A stretch of DNA of 12,273 nucleotides from an uncultured Roseburia sp. (lineage in GTDB: Bacteria > Bacillota > Clostridia > Lachnospirales > Lachnospiraceae), in the NCBI GenBank assembly GCA_947057405.1, contig CAMSEJ010000032.1, forward strand, positions 1-12,273, in the 5' to 3' direction. Shown in pieces: positions 1-7,700 of this stretch (positions within the stretch are counted from its first letter, which is position 1; every line of letters begins with the position of its first letter). The position numbers and the translations under genes were made by a program. The notes beneath the pieces were generated by a model. It did no database searches. It was not told the origin of the DNA and saw only the letters and a program-made list of their open reading frames with translations.

Positions 1-2400
1 CCGGCGGCAGGTCAGAATATATTCGGATACCTTCGTCACATGATCCTGTACGGAGGTCATCAGCGCCGCCATATATTCTTCCGGATAATAATATTTTAAA
101 TACGCTGTCTGATACGCTACGACGGCGTAGGCTGCGGCATGGGATTTGTTAAACGCATATTTGGCAAAATCAATCATTTCGTCAAAAATCTTATTCGCCG
201 TTTTTTCGTCTATGCCGTTTGCCACACAGCCCGCCACCTGCTCGTCCGGATTTCCGAATACGAAATTTCTGCGCTCCTGTTCCATAACGGACTGTTTTTT
301 CTTGGACATGGCGCGGCGCACCAGATCGCTTCTGCCCCAGGTATAGCCCGCCAGGTCCCGCACAATCTGCATCACCTGCTCCTGGTAAACAATGCAGCCG
401 TAGGTCGGCTCTAAAATCGGCTCCAGCTGCGGGCAGTCGTAGGTAATCTGGCCGGAGTTGTTTTTCCCGCGGATATACGCCGGGATAAAATCCATCGGGC
501 CGGGGCGGTAAAGCGAAATACCCGCTATGACGTCCTCCAGATTCTGCGGCTTTAACTCTTTCATAAAATTTTTCATTCCGGCGCTTTCCAGCTGGAACAC
601 GCCCTCGGTTTTGCCTGTCCCAAGCGATTCAAATACGGCATAATCGTCAAAATCCAACCGGTCGATATCCAGAGAAATGCCGCGGGCACTCTGCACCATC
701 CGCACGGCATTCTGAATGACCGTCAGGGTGCGCAGCCCCAGAAAATCCATTTTCAAAAGCCCCAGCTCTTCAATCGTCGTCATCGTAAACTGGGTGGTAA
801 CCATACCGTCCGTACCTCTCGCAAGCGGTACGTATTCCTCCATCGGCTTCTGGGAAATCACGACGCCTGCGGCATGCGTGGACGAATGCCGGGGCAGCCC
901 CTCAAGCCGCTTTGACATGTCGATTAAGCGTGTCACCCGTTCGTCGTTTTCATACATGGAGCGCAGCTCCGGGTTCATCTTAAGCGCCCGGTCAATCGTA
1001 ATGGACGCCCCCGGCTCGTTTGGAATGCCTTTGGCAATGGTATCCACAAACGCATACGGCAAATCCATAACGCGCCCTACGTCGCGGATTACGCCCCTTG
1101 CCGCTAACGTACCGAACGTGATAATCAGCGTCACGCATTCTTTGCCGTACTTTTCCACAACGTAGTCTATGACTTCCTGGCGTCTCTCAAAGCAGAAATC
1201 CACGTCGATATCAGGCATGGAAATCCGTTCCGGATTTAAGAACCGTTCAAAAATCAGCCCGTAGCGGATCGGGTCAATATTTGTAATCCCGGTGGTGTAA
1301 GAAACCAGGCTTCCCGCCGCGCTGCCGCGCCCGGGACCTACCATAATGCCCTGCTCCCTGGCAAAGCGGATATAATCCCATACAATCAGAAAATATTCGA
1401 CATACCCCATATTTTTAATGACGCCGAGTTCTTCGTCGAGACGGGGCTTTAGGGCATCCGCATTGTCGGGATAGCGTTCCTTTAAGCCGTCATAGCACAG
1501 CTTCTGCAAATATTCAAAGGTTGTAAATCCGTCCGGTACGGGAAAATCCGGCAGCTTGGTATTCCCAAACTCAATTTCCACCTGGCAGCGCTCTGCTATT
1601 TTCTGCGTATTTTCCACTGCTTCTATGGCGTAGGGAAAAAGCGCCTTCATTTCTTCTTCGGATTTGACATAGTACTGGCCGCCTTCGTAGCGCATCCTGT
1701 TTTCGTCGCTTAATTTTTTGCCCGTCTGCAGACAGAGCAGGATATCGTGGGGTTCGGCGTCCGCTTCGTAGGTGTAGTGGACGTCGTTGGTAGCCACCAG
1801 GGCGATCCCGGTATCCTTTGACAGGCGCAAAAGCTGCTGGTTGACCGTCTGCTGCTGGGGAATGCCGTGATCCTGCAGTTCCAAAAAGAAATTGCCTTCC
1901 CCAAAACAGGCACAGTATTTATAAGCCGTTTTTTTGGCTTCCTCGTACAGGCCGCGCACCAGATACCGCTGCACTTCCCCGGCAAGGCAGGCGCTCAGCG
2001 CGATAATCCCTTCGTGGTACCGCTTTAGCACTTCCATATCCACTCTCGGTTTATAATAATAGCCGTCGACAAAACCTTTGGAGACAATTTTAACCAAGTT
2101 GGCGTAACCCTGGTTGTTTTCGGCAAGAAGCACCAGATGGTAGTAGCGGTCTTCGCCGTGCGAAGTTTCCCTGTCAAAGCGGGAATTGGGGGCAACATAG
2201 ACTTCGCAGCCTAAAATCGGGCGGATCCCTGCGGCTTTGGCGGCTTTGTAAAAATCTATCACACCGTACATCACGCCGTGGTCGGTGATGGCGGCGGCAT
2301 TCATGCCCAGCTCTTTTACTCTGGCTACATATTCGCCTATTTTATTTGAACCGTCCAAAAGGCTGTATTCGGTGTGAACGTGCAGATGGGTGAATGACAT
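1..2400 (-). CDS. dnaE: DNA polymerase III subunit alpha, DnaE (N-terminal 800 residues; C-terminus outside window)
   Basis: Catalytic subunit of the replicative or lagging-strand DNA polymerase, acting in the cytoplasm at the replisome. The frame is open from the ATG at 2400 to the left edge, 800 codons of a protein usually about 1150 long. The N-terminus HLHVHTEYSLLDG, then ITDHG and TNDVHY, is a PHP domain with its metal-binding His/Asp residues present, as usual in Gram-positive DnaE. The polymerase palm follows: PDIDVDF at residues 396-402 carries catalytic Asp397 and Asp399, and KMDFLGL supplies the third (Asp552). CIVYQEQVMQI (about 670) and NKSHAAAYA (about 755) are further family motifs. 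The beta-clamp-binding, OB-fold and tau-binding parts lie beyond the edge. The start is fixed by family length and by GGAGG at 2407-2411, six bases upstream. The gene sits 45 nt downstream of a small membrane-protein gene, probably in the same transcript. Confidence 0.97.
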   Translation of the reverse strand, partial: MSFTHLHVHTEYSLLDGSNKIGEYVARVKELGMNAAAITDHGVMYGVIDFYKAAKAAGIRPILGCEVYVAPNSRFDRETSHGEDRYYHLVLLAENNQGYANLVKIVSKGFVDGYYYKPRVDMEVLKRYHEGIIALSACLAGEVQRYLVRGLYEEAKKTAYKYCACFGEGNFFLELQDHGIPQQQTVNQQLLRLSKDTGIALVATNDVHYTYEADAEPHDILLCLQTGKKLSDENRMRYEGGQYYVKSEEEMKALFPYAIEAVENTQKIAERCQVEIEFGNTKLPDFPVPDGFTTFEYLQKLCYDGLKERYPDNADALKPRLDEELGVIKNMGYVEYFLIVWDYIRFAREQGIMVGPGRGSAAGSLVSYTTGITNIDPIRYGLIFERFLNPERISMPDIDVDFCFERRQEVIDYVVEKYGKECVTLIITFGTLAARGVIRDVGRVMDLPYAFVDTIAKGIPNEPGASITIDRALKMNPELRSMYENDERVTRLIDMSKRLEGLPRHSSTHAAGVVISQKPMEEYVPLARGTDGMVTTQFTMTTIEELGLLKMDFLGLRTLTVIQNAVRMVQSARGISLDIDRLDFDDYAVFESLGTGKTEGVFQLESAGMKNFMKELKPQNLEDVIAGISLYRPGPMDFIPAYIRGKNNSGQITYDCPQLEPILEPTYGCIVYQEQVMQIVRDLAGYTWGRSDLVRRAMSKKKQSVMEQERRNFVFGNPDEQVAGCVANGIDEKTANKIFDEMIDFAKYAFNKSHAAAYAVVAYQTAYLKYYYPEEYMAALMTSVQDHVTKVSEYILTCRR

Positions 2401-2445
2401 GGCAATCCTCCGTTTCTGTTTCCTGTTGTATCGGGTTTAAAATGG

Positions 2446-2619
2446 TTATTTTTTTCGGGATTTTTCCTTTTTCCACATGATGTAAGCGGAATAGGCAAAT
2501 GCGCATCCAAGGACAATATAAATGATTGCCAGTGTAATGTTATTGCCCAGAACGCCGCTTACAAAAGCTGCTGCCAGCCACATTACGGCGATTAAAGTAC
2601 GGATTGCTGCATGAAACAT
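2446..2619 (-). CDS. Small two-helix membrane protein (57 aa), hypothetical
   Basis: I do not recognise a named family. The protein starts MFHAAIRTLIAVMW and shows two hydrophobic segments, about residues 6-25 and 27-48, joined by a short GNN turn. It ends in a very basic tail (KKEKSRKK), so by the positive-inside rule the C-terminus probably faces the cytoplasm. The reading frame is open to 2658, but the ATG at 2619 is preferred because GGGAGGG lies just upstream at about 2625-2633; the extra residues of the longer version are hydrophilic and have no ribosome site. It lies directly downstream of a TATAAT promoter and 45 nt upstream of dnaE, so it is probably co-transcribed with dnaE. Nothing in the sequence links it to replication. 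Confidence 0.75.
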   Translation of the reverse strand: MFHAAIRTLIAVMWLAAAFVSGVLGNNITLAIIYIVLGCAFAYSAYIMWKKEKSRKK

Positions 2620-2688
2620 AACGTCTCCCTCCCTGATTCGTTTTGCCGGGCCGGCCATAGCCGTCCGTTCCTTTTCTTTACCGAAACC

Positions 2689-2717
2689 ATTATACTACAT
2701 ACCGGCGGTTTTCACAA
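2689..2717 (-). promoter_or_regulatory. Sigma-A-type promoter for the small membrane protein and dnaE
   Basis: On the minus strand, TTGTGA (2717-2712) is followed after exactly 17 nt by a perfect TATAAT (2694-2689). Transcription would start near 2682, about 60 nt before the ATG at 2619. It lies between the upstream gene's terminator and the small gene, so it is the natural promoter of the two-gene unit. Confidence 0.75.
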
Positions 2718-2726
2718 TCAAAAACA

Positions 2727-2767
2727 AAGGGCTATGATATGCCGTCTGCCTGCATATCATAGCCCTT
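2727..2767 (-). terminator. Rho-independent terminator of the 80-aa HPr-like gene
   Basis: AAGGGCTATGATATGC (2727-2742) is perfectly complementary to 2752-2767, giving a 16-bp stem with a 9-nt loop. On the minus strand it is followed by a T-rich tail (TTTGTTTTTG), and it lies 33 nt beyond the stop of the gene ending at 2800. The plus strand also has a short T-run, but no plus-strand gene is present. Confidence 0.9.
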
Positions 2768-2799
2768 CTTTTCGTTCTGATTTCTGTCCGGATGGAGTA

Positions 2800-3042
2800 T
2801 TAGCTTGCCGCATTCATCATATACGATACAAACTGAATGAAATCTTCTCCGTCCGATACCTGGATATCCATCCCGTCCGCTCCCGGGACAAGGACTTTCA
2901 AAAGCTGTGTTCCCATTTTATCTTCTTTTAAATCGTACACTTCGTTATTCGGGAGTCTTAAGAGTACATTTCCCTTGCTTCCTTTGATCACTTTCTCCAA
3001 TTTTTCTGCATTCGGAATCTGTTTTAAATTTAAACGATACAT
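2800..3042 (-). CDS. 80-aa protein with HPr-like features, lacking the active-site histidine
   Basis: Small soluble protein beginning MYRLNLKQIPNAEKLEKV. Its size and order of segments (a first strand, a helix, then DLKEDKMGTQLLKVLVPGADG, a strand, and a C-terminal helix FIQFVSYMM) recall HPr proteins of the phosphotransferase system, where a K-S-I-M-G-type segment precedes a short helix. No histidine is present at the position of the phosphorylated His15, so it cannot act as a normal phosphocarrier. The HPr similarity is my inference from pattern, not from an alignment search; a degenerate HPr-like regulator or an unrelated small fold are both possible. The start at 3042 is chosen over 3075 because AAAGGAG lies 7-8 nt upstream. 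The gene is monocistronic: own promoter at 3111-3139, terminator at 2727-2767, and a LacI-type palindrome upstream. Confidence 0.7.
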   Translation of the reverse strand: MYRLNLKQIPNAEKLEKVIKGSKGNVLLRLPNNEVYDLKEDKMGTQLLKVLVPGADGMDIQVSDGEDFIQFVSYMMNAAS

Positions 3043-3070
3043 AATGATTCTCCTTTCCTTGAAAAACCTG

Positions 3071-3089
3071 CACATATTTTTGATATGTG
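3071..3089 (-). promoter_or_regulatory. Small inverted repeat in the leader of the HPr-like gene
   Basis: CACATAT (3071-3077) and ATATGTG (3083-3089) form a perfect 7-bp inverted repeat with a 5-nt spacer. It falls inside the predicted transcript leader, between the -10 box and the start codon. It could be a weak hairpin or a protein-binding site; the sequence does not decide between them. Confidence 0.35.
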
Positions 3090-3110
3090 ATCCATCTCAG
3101 ATGCCTGATT

Positions 3111-3139
3111 ATCATACTCCCTGCTCTTTTTTTTGTAAA
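3111..3139 (-). promoter_or_regulatory. Sigma-A-type promoter of the HPr-like gene
   Basis: On the minus strand, TTTACA (3139-3134) and TATGAT (3116-3111), each matching consensus at five of six positions, are separated by 17 nt. Eight A residues run from the end of the -35 box into the spacer. The predicted start near 3104 gives a leader of about 60 nt ending in a strong ribosome site. Confidence 0.7.
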
Positions 3140-3182
3140 TTGACACTTCCAACAAATTTCCATCTACATTTTACCAAATCTT

Positions 3183-3200
3183 TGTGAAATCGGTTTCACA
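3183..3200. promoter_or_regulatory. LacI-family operator-like palindrome
   Basis: TGTGAAATCGGTTTCACA is an 18-bp inverted repeat with 7-bp perfect arms and a central CG, the format typical of LacI/GalR-family operators. It lies between the stop of the LacI-type gene (3249) and the promoter of the HPr-like gene, about 45 bp upstream of that promoter's -35 box. The local LacI-type repressor is the obvious candidate to bind it, but the distance upstream is more than expected for simple blocking, so looping or a different regulator is possible. Confidence 0.55.
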
Positions 3201-3248
3201 TTATCAATTTTATCCAAAAATCCCGCATTTTTTCTCTTTATTTTCTGA

Positions 3249-4256
3249 TTATAAGGAATCTGCAGCACCAAAAGCCGGAGCGCCCTGGAGATCTACAAGG
3301 TAATACCCCAGCTTTACTTCCTTTACGGCGCCTGCTTTTTCCTCCAGCAGATCAAAAAGCAGCCGTGCTGCGGCTTCGCCGCTTTTCTCATAATAATAAT
3401 GGACGGTAACAATACCGGGGACCATCATATGCACCGGCTCCGAATCCCCCTGCCCTGCCACAAGAACCTGTCGGGGCATCTCAATCTTATGATCGCGCAG
3501 ATACTTTACGGCTCCTAAAGCTATGGTATCGGTTGCACAGATAATACTGTCTAACTCCCCGCATTTATCCAGAAGCTCTCCTGTCTTCTCATATCCTGCG
3601 GCAGCGGTATACGGGGCAATTACCGTATTTGCCGCAGCGGCTTCCATTCCCATATCGCGCACCGCGTCCGCAAATCCCCGGAAGCGCTCTTCTCCGACTG
3701 CCTGATCCCGGCGCACGGCGCTGATATACCCCGGCCTTTTCCTTCCCTTCTCCAGTATAAATCTGGTCAGATCGTAGGTCGCGTGATAGTCGTCGTGGAA
3801 CACGCAGCAATATCCGCAGAGCCTCTGTCCTACCAGTACAACCGGAACAGAGAGCGTTTTCAAAAGCCGTTTGTGTTCCGCGCCAAGAATTGTTGCAGCG
3901 AGTATGATACCGTCTACCTGTTTGTCACGAAATGCATTCAGATATTCCAATTCCTTCCGGGGATTATTTCCGGCAGCCGCCAAAAGCGCCTGGTAACCGC
4001 TTTCATTTAATATAGAAAGAACTCCGTCCACAATCTGCCCCATGGAAGAAAAAGCCAGCTTCGGAACAATGACGCCTATCATTTTCGTTTTTTTCGTTCT
4101 GAGTGTCTGCGCCTGGGCAGACGGACGGTACCCGGTCTCCTCCACAACTCTGCGGATGATTTCCCGTTTTTCTTTTGAGATATAACCGTTATTGAAATAG
4201 CGCGAAACGGCTGCCCGGGATACGCCTGCCAGTTCCGCAATTTCTGCAATATTCAT
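3249..4256 (-). CDS. LacI/GalR-family transcriptional regulator, ScrR-like (335 aa)
   Basis: DNA-binding sugar-responsive regulator. MNIAEIAELAGVSRAAVSRY is a canonical LacI helix-turn-helix, followed by NGYISKEKR and GYRPSAQAQTL, the hinge helix with its conserved leucine. From about residue 60 (MIGVIVPKL) a periplasmic-binding-protein-like effector domain runs to the end, with VDGIILAATI, VPVVLVGQR and the late motif VAGQGDSEP...TVHYYYEKSG. That ending and the YFNNGYIS segment are typical of sucrose-type (ScrR/SacR) repressors, but no sugar genes lie in this window, so the effector is unknown. The frame is open upstream to 4337; the ATG at 4256 is chosen because it gives the standard family N-terminus, has AAAAGGAG just upstream, and lies downstream of a plausible -10 box at 4308-4313. 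Full length, with no sign of damage. Confidence 0.93.
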   Translation of the reverse strand: MNIAEIAELAGVSRAAVSRYFNNGYISKEKREIIRRVVEETGYRPSAQAQTLRTKKTKMIGVIVPKLAFSSMGQIVDGVLSILNESGYQALLAAAGNNPRKELEYLNAFRDKQVDGIILAATILGAEHKRLLKTLSVPVVLVGQRLCGYCCVFHDDYHATYDLTRFILEKGRKRPGYISAVRRDQAVGEERFRGFADAVRDMGMEAAAANTVIAPYTAAAGYEKTGELLDKCGELDSIICATDTIALGAVKYLRDHKIEMPRQVLVAGQGDSEPVHMMVPGIVTVHYYYEKSGEAAARLLFDLLEEKAGAVKEVKLGYYLVDLQGAPAFGAADSL

Positions 4257-4307
4257 CTGTACCGCTCCTTTTGCCGGCAGATATTTTCCTGCCCCAATCT
4301 GTTTTCT

Positions 4308-4337
4308 ATGATAACACACCGCAGACGGTATCCGCAA
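4308..4337 (-). promoter_or_regulatory. Possible promoter of the LacI-type gene
   Basis: On the minus strand an extended -10, TGTTATCAT (TATCAT at 4313-4308), is preceded at 18 nt by TTGCGG (4337-4332), a weak -35. A start near 4301 would give a 45-nt leader to the ATG at 4256 and would exclude the longer reading frame beginning at 4337. Confidence 0.4.
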
Positions 4338-4357
4338 CCCGGCTGAACCATTAAAAT

Positions 4358-4407
4358 AATCCCATGAAAATTCAGGAGCTTATAAAAGCCTGAATTTCCA
4401 TGGGATT
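4358..4407 (-). terminator. Long hairpin terminator after the 32-aa peptide gene
   Basis: Arms 4358-4376 and 4389-4407 pair over 19 positions with one irregular pair, around a 12-nt loop. In the minus-strand RNA the irregular pair is G-U; in plus-strand RNA it is an A/C mismatch, so the structure is tuned to minus transcription. A T-rich stretch (TATTTTAAT) follows on the minus strand. It lies about 80 nt beyond the peptide's stop, closing the giant-protein/peptide unit before the LacI-type gene. Confidence 0.75.
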
Positions 4408-4417
4408 TTGTTTTTTC

Positions 4418-4472
4418 GATATCAGGGGACAGAATCGGTATAAACCGACGGCCCCTTTTCTGTCAGAATATC
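4418..4472 (-). other. Imperfect nested inverted repeat in the 3' region of the peptide transcript
   Basis: Three concentric complementary pairs occur: GATAT/ATATC (4418-4422/4468-4472), GACAGAA/TTCTGTC (4428-4434/4458-4464) and TCGGT/ACCGA (4435-4439/4444-4448). The segment lies between the peptide stop and the terminator and probably folds as an interrupted stem. No T-tract follows on the minus strand, so it is not itself a terminator. Confidence 0.4.
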
Positions 4473-4484
4473 GCTAAGACGGGA

Positions 4485-4583
4485 TTAATCTTCGATCTCA
4501 CCCTGCCCGTTGTCACTTGTTGTTACAATATCTTCTGTCTCAAGATATGCGATTTCCATGTACGGTTTTTCATATTTTTTCAT
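4485..4583 (-). CDS. 32-aa acidic peptide downstream of the giant secreted protein
   Basis: The frame starts MKKYEKPYMEI, has the segment EDIVTTS, and ends in an acidic tail (GEIED) before TAA. A near-perfect ribosome site, AAAGGAGGTGG, lies about 7 nt before the ATG, and this is the main reason to call it real despite its size. It has no hydrophobic segment, no cysteine and no signal peptide. From memory, many short ORFs in Clostridia begin with a similar MKKYEKPE...E pattern followed by an (E)DI(I/V)TTS motif, often close to secreted or peptide-related genes; their role is unknown to me. No maturation enzyme or transporter gene is visible here, so calling it a modified-peptide precursor would be speculation. 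It probably shares a transcript with the giant gene 170 nt upstream. Confidence 0.7.
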   Translation of the reverse strand: MKKYEKPYMEIAYLETEDIVTTSDNGQGEIED

Positions 4584-4604
4584 GAAAAGCCACCTCCTTT
4601 CCAA

Positions 4605-4633
4605 GCCGCGGGCTTCCTAAAGAACCCCGCGGC
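4605..4633 (-). other. GC-rich hairpin between giant-protein gene and 32-aa peptide gene
   Basis: GCCGCGGGCTTC (4605-4616) pairs with 4622-4633 over 12 positions with one mismatch and a 5-nt loop. It sits immediately before the peptide's ribosome site. On the minus strand only a couple of T residues follow, so it is not a classical terminator. It may protect the 3' end of the upstream message or act as a processing or attenuation point that sets the peptide level separately. Confidence 0.6.
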
Positions 4634-4753
4634 GCTCCAAACGCTGCGTTTTAAAAAGGCTTTGATTTCCACGCATCGTCTCTGCCTGCTTCCAGCCTGT
4701 GTCCGGTTGTGCCGGAAACCCCGGCGCCGGCCATTTCTTATGAGAAAGCAAAA

Positions 4754-7700
4754 TTAATTGCCGTTTACAATGCTGTTATAGGAAGCTTTTTCTACCTGTG
4801 AATAAACGGTATATATTTCGTTGCCGTCCGTATAACGCAGATATCCCCTGACAGCAATCAGCTTGCCGGTTTCACTGACGCCAACCGTTATTGTATTGGT
4901 CTTCACACCGTTTAATACCAGCTTTTTAGCATCCGCATTCTCTAAGTTCAGGGTTTTTGCTGTAGCATTAGCTGCGTCTTTGGTATCATATAAAATACCG
5001 CTGTCTACAAATTCAAAACCGGATTCTTCGAGTCCGCTGATGGTAAACGTGAAGGAAATCTTGTTTTTCGGATTTGCCGCAGATGCAGGTGTCACATATT
5101 TATCGCTAAGGGCAACCAGCAGTTTTTCCTGTTCTTCCGGCTGCTCTGTCGTATAAATTGCATAAACGTTTTTCTGTCCTTCTTTGTTTATAAATACTTC
5201 ATAGCTTAAGCCTGTGCCAAGCGTATCCGTTCCTTCCTGATTGCTGGACCAATGAGAGAAATAGTATGTCTGATTATCCCTTAAAATGGCAGCTTCTGCT
5301 TTGACAGGCAGATTAACGCCGATGTCGCCGCTTTGCGCAGCCTTTTCTTCCGTCTGGTCTCCGAAGGCATATATTACCTGTACGCTTCCCTGCGCACGAA
5401 TTGCTTCGTACTTTGCAGAAACTACGATTGGGTCGTTTGAGGCTGTGTACTGCGTATACAGTGCATTTGCCAGGGTACTCTGCGTGGCATATTCTGCCCC
5501 GTTTAATTCCCATGCGATAAAACGATACCCTACCTGATTCGGAGCAGCCGGGATTGCCAAACGCAAATCAGCCGAAGTCGTGCTGCGCTCAAGCCATTTT
5601 TCGCTGATCGTCCGATTCAGTCCTTTAAACGTAATCTGAACAAGCGAATCGGCTTTCGCACCACACCACTGGCATTGCATTTTGCCGTCTTTTTCTACAA
5701 AATTATGCAGCACCGGAGGCAGTTCCACTCCTGCGTCAACGCTGTAAACCAGCGTAGTGAATCCCTGTTTGTCCTCTTCCCCGCTTAAGTCGATTTTTAC
5801 GGGATAATAAGCGATTCCTTTTCCTCCGTTGTTTTCGGAAGCAGAGCATTCCGGCTTTTTGTCAACGAACTTCTGCCCGTCAATCTGCGCCCAGAATTCC
5901 CTGGTATGGGGATGCCCTATGGCTTCATTTGTTTTGTCCGGGCAATTTGACCTGGTACAGGTAAATACGGCCTGAACTTTGGTTCCGTCTTCTGACCAGC
6001 GGAATGCCGGGTCTCCATATAAGTGGCCCTGCGCCTGCATAGAAACGTTGATTTCCTCTGTAGCGCTGGAATTCCGATAGGTTTTCCCGCAGTGCCTGCA
6101 GCGGTAATGCAGCGGATAGCTTGTTTCGCTGCAGTTATCCGATGTTTTTGCTGTTATACGATAAAACACTTCGTTGTCGCCATGTGCATTCGTGTTCCCG
6201 TAAGGCCTTGACTGAGCGCTGCCGCCAATAATTACCATTTTCGCTAAATCTTCTTTTGCGATGTCTGTCATACTTGTGGCGCCGTCTTTCGTCTCTTCCT
6301 GTTTTACCGGAGTGAGCGTGTAGGCTACGCTGCCCTGCGGCGGTGTCAAACAGTCGGCTGTTCCAAGCTCGGCTACCGCTTCCAGAAGTACCTTTTTGCT
6401 ATGCTTTGCATCGTATGCGCATGTTAACGCGCCTTCTACTTCATAGGTTACGATGCCGTCTGCATCCCGGTCAACTGCTTTCAGGGTTTCCCATTTCACG
6501 TCTATTTTATGGGCGCCCTTCACCGGCTGTTCCGTGGTGATTTCATGTGTGCCGATTTCCTGGCCGCCTGCCAGTAAGGTCCAGATTACCGTACCTCCCT
6601 TTTCGCAGGTCGGACCATGTGTGTCATCTTTTGCTACGGTTACGTCCTTAATTGTATAATTTCCGGGATTCGTCCATACATCCTCCGGAATTTCATTCAG
6701 ACATCCCTGTACGGCTTTGATACCGGTGGTGTTTTCGTCGATTTCATCCCAGTCCGGATTGATTTTCCAGCCCGGGTTATGGCCCAGCGCCGGCATCTCA
6801 ATCGCCCGCACGTTTCTTTTGCCGGATTCCGTTACAGCCGTATAGTATGCAACGGCTCCTTTGTCACAGGTAGGCTGTTCGAGCTTTTCGCCGTCAATGA
6901 TTCCGTAATCCAGACTGATTTCAGCCGGTTCCGTAACGGAATTTGTTTCATTTTTACATCCTGTTATCGCTGTTGCGGATGTGTATCGGATTACCGTACC
7001 CTGATAATCCTTTGGTATATCAATCTCTTTTTCTTCCCCATTCTCATCTTTGACAATACCTTTCCACATCCAGTCTGTTACGTACTCATGACCCAGAGCT
7101 GCCGTAACCATGGATTTGGAAAAGGTATCCGTGCCTTCCTGGAATTTGATAAGTTCGCTTTTATCCGGATCTGCAAACTCTGCCTTGGCTACATAAGACT
7201 CCCAGCCTTCTTTCTCACAGGAAGCGGGCTGGATATTTTTTGTAATCTGCACCCTGCAGCCGTTTGAATTGCCGTCCACGTCCCTGTCGTCTGTATAGAC
7301 GGTATAGGTAAGAGGATGTTTACCTTCTCCTGCTCCATATTCGCATCCGATGTTGTTGCATTTTACGGTAGCAGTTAATTTATAAGCCTTTGCTGCACGG
7401 ATGTTATCAACGGCTTCCGCTGCTTCCCACTTCCAGGTAACTTTCCGATCCCAGTTGTGACCCGTTGCCTTGGCAAAAAACTTCTGCTCTTTCGATATCC
7501 TGTCGTCTTCGGTTTCATCTTCCTCAAGAGCCAGTTTGGCGATATAACTAACATACCCGGACTTGGTACACCCGGCCGGTTCCTCACCGTCTTCTGTTTT
7601 CTTGAGTGTCACCTCTGCTTCCTCTTTCAGAGCCCATTTGCCGTTTATTGATCCGGCAGGGCCATTGGCGTTATCTTCCAGATTGTCACATTCTGAGTTT

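Noticed and set aside
716..1165. 149-codon plus-strand ORF
   Set aside because: Fully antisense to the dnaE polymerase core, whose frame carries recognisable catalytic motifs.
4257..4337. N-terminal extension of the LacI-type regulator
   Set aside because: The extra 27 residues do not fit the family, lack a ribosome site, and would start upstream of the plausible -10 box; ATG at 4256 has AAAAGGAG and the standard helix-turn-helix start.
4427..4460. Plus-strand terminator (GGGG...CCCCTTTT)
   Set aside because: No plus-strand gene lies upstream, the pairing is interrupted, and the segment is better explained as 3' structure of the minus-strand peptide transcript.
6617..7267. 216-codon plus-strand ORF
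   Set aside because: It lies wholly inside the giant gene on the opposite strand, has no ribosome site or domain logic, and reads as low-complexity hydrophobic or aromatic shadow sequence.
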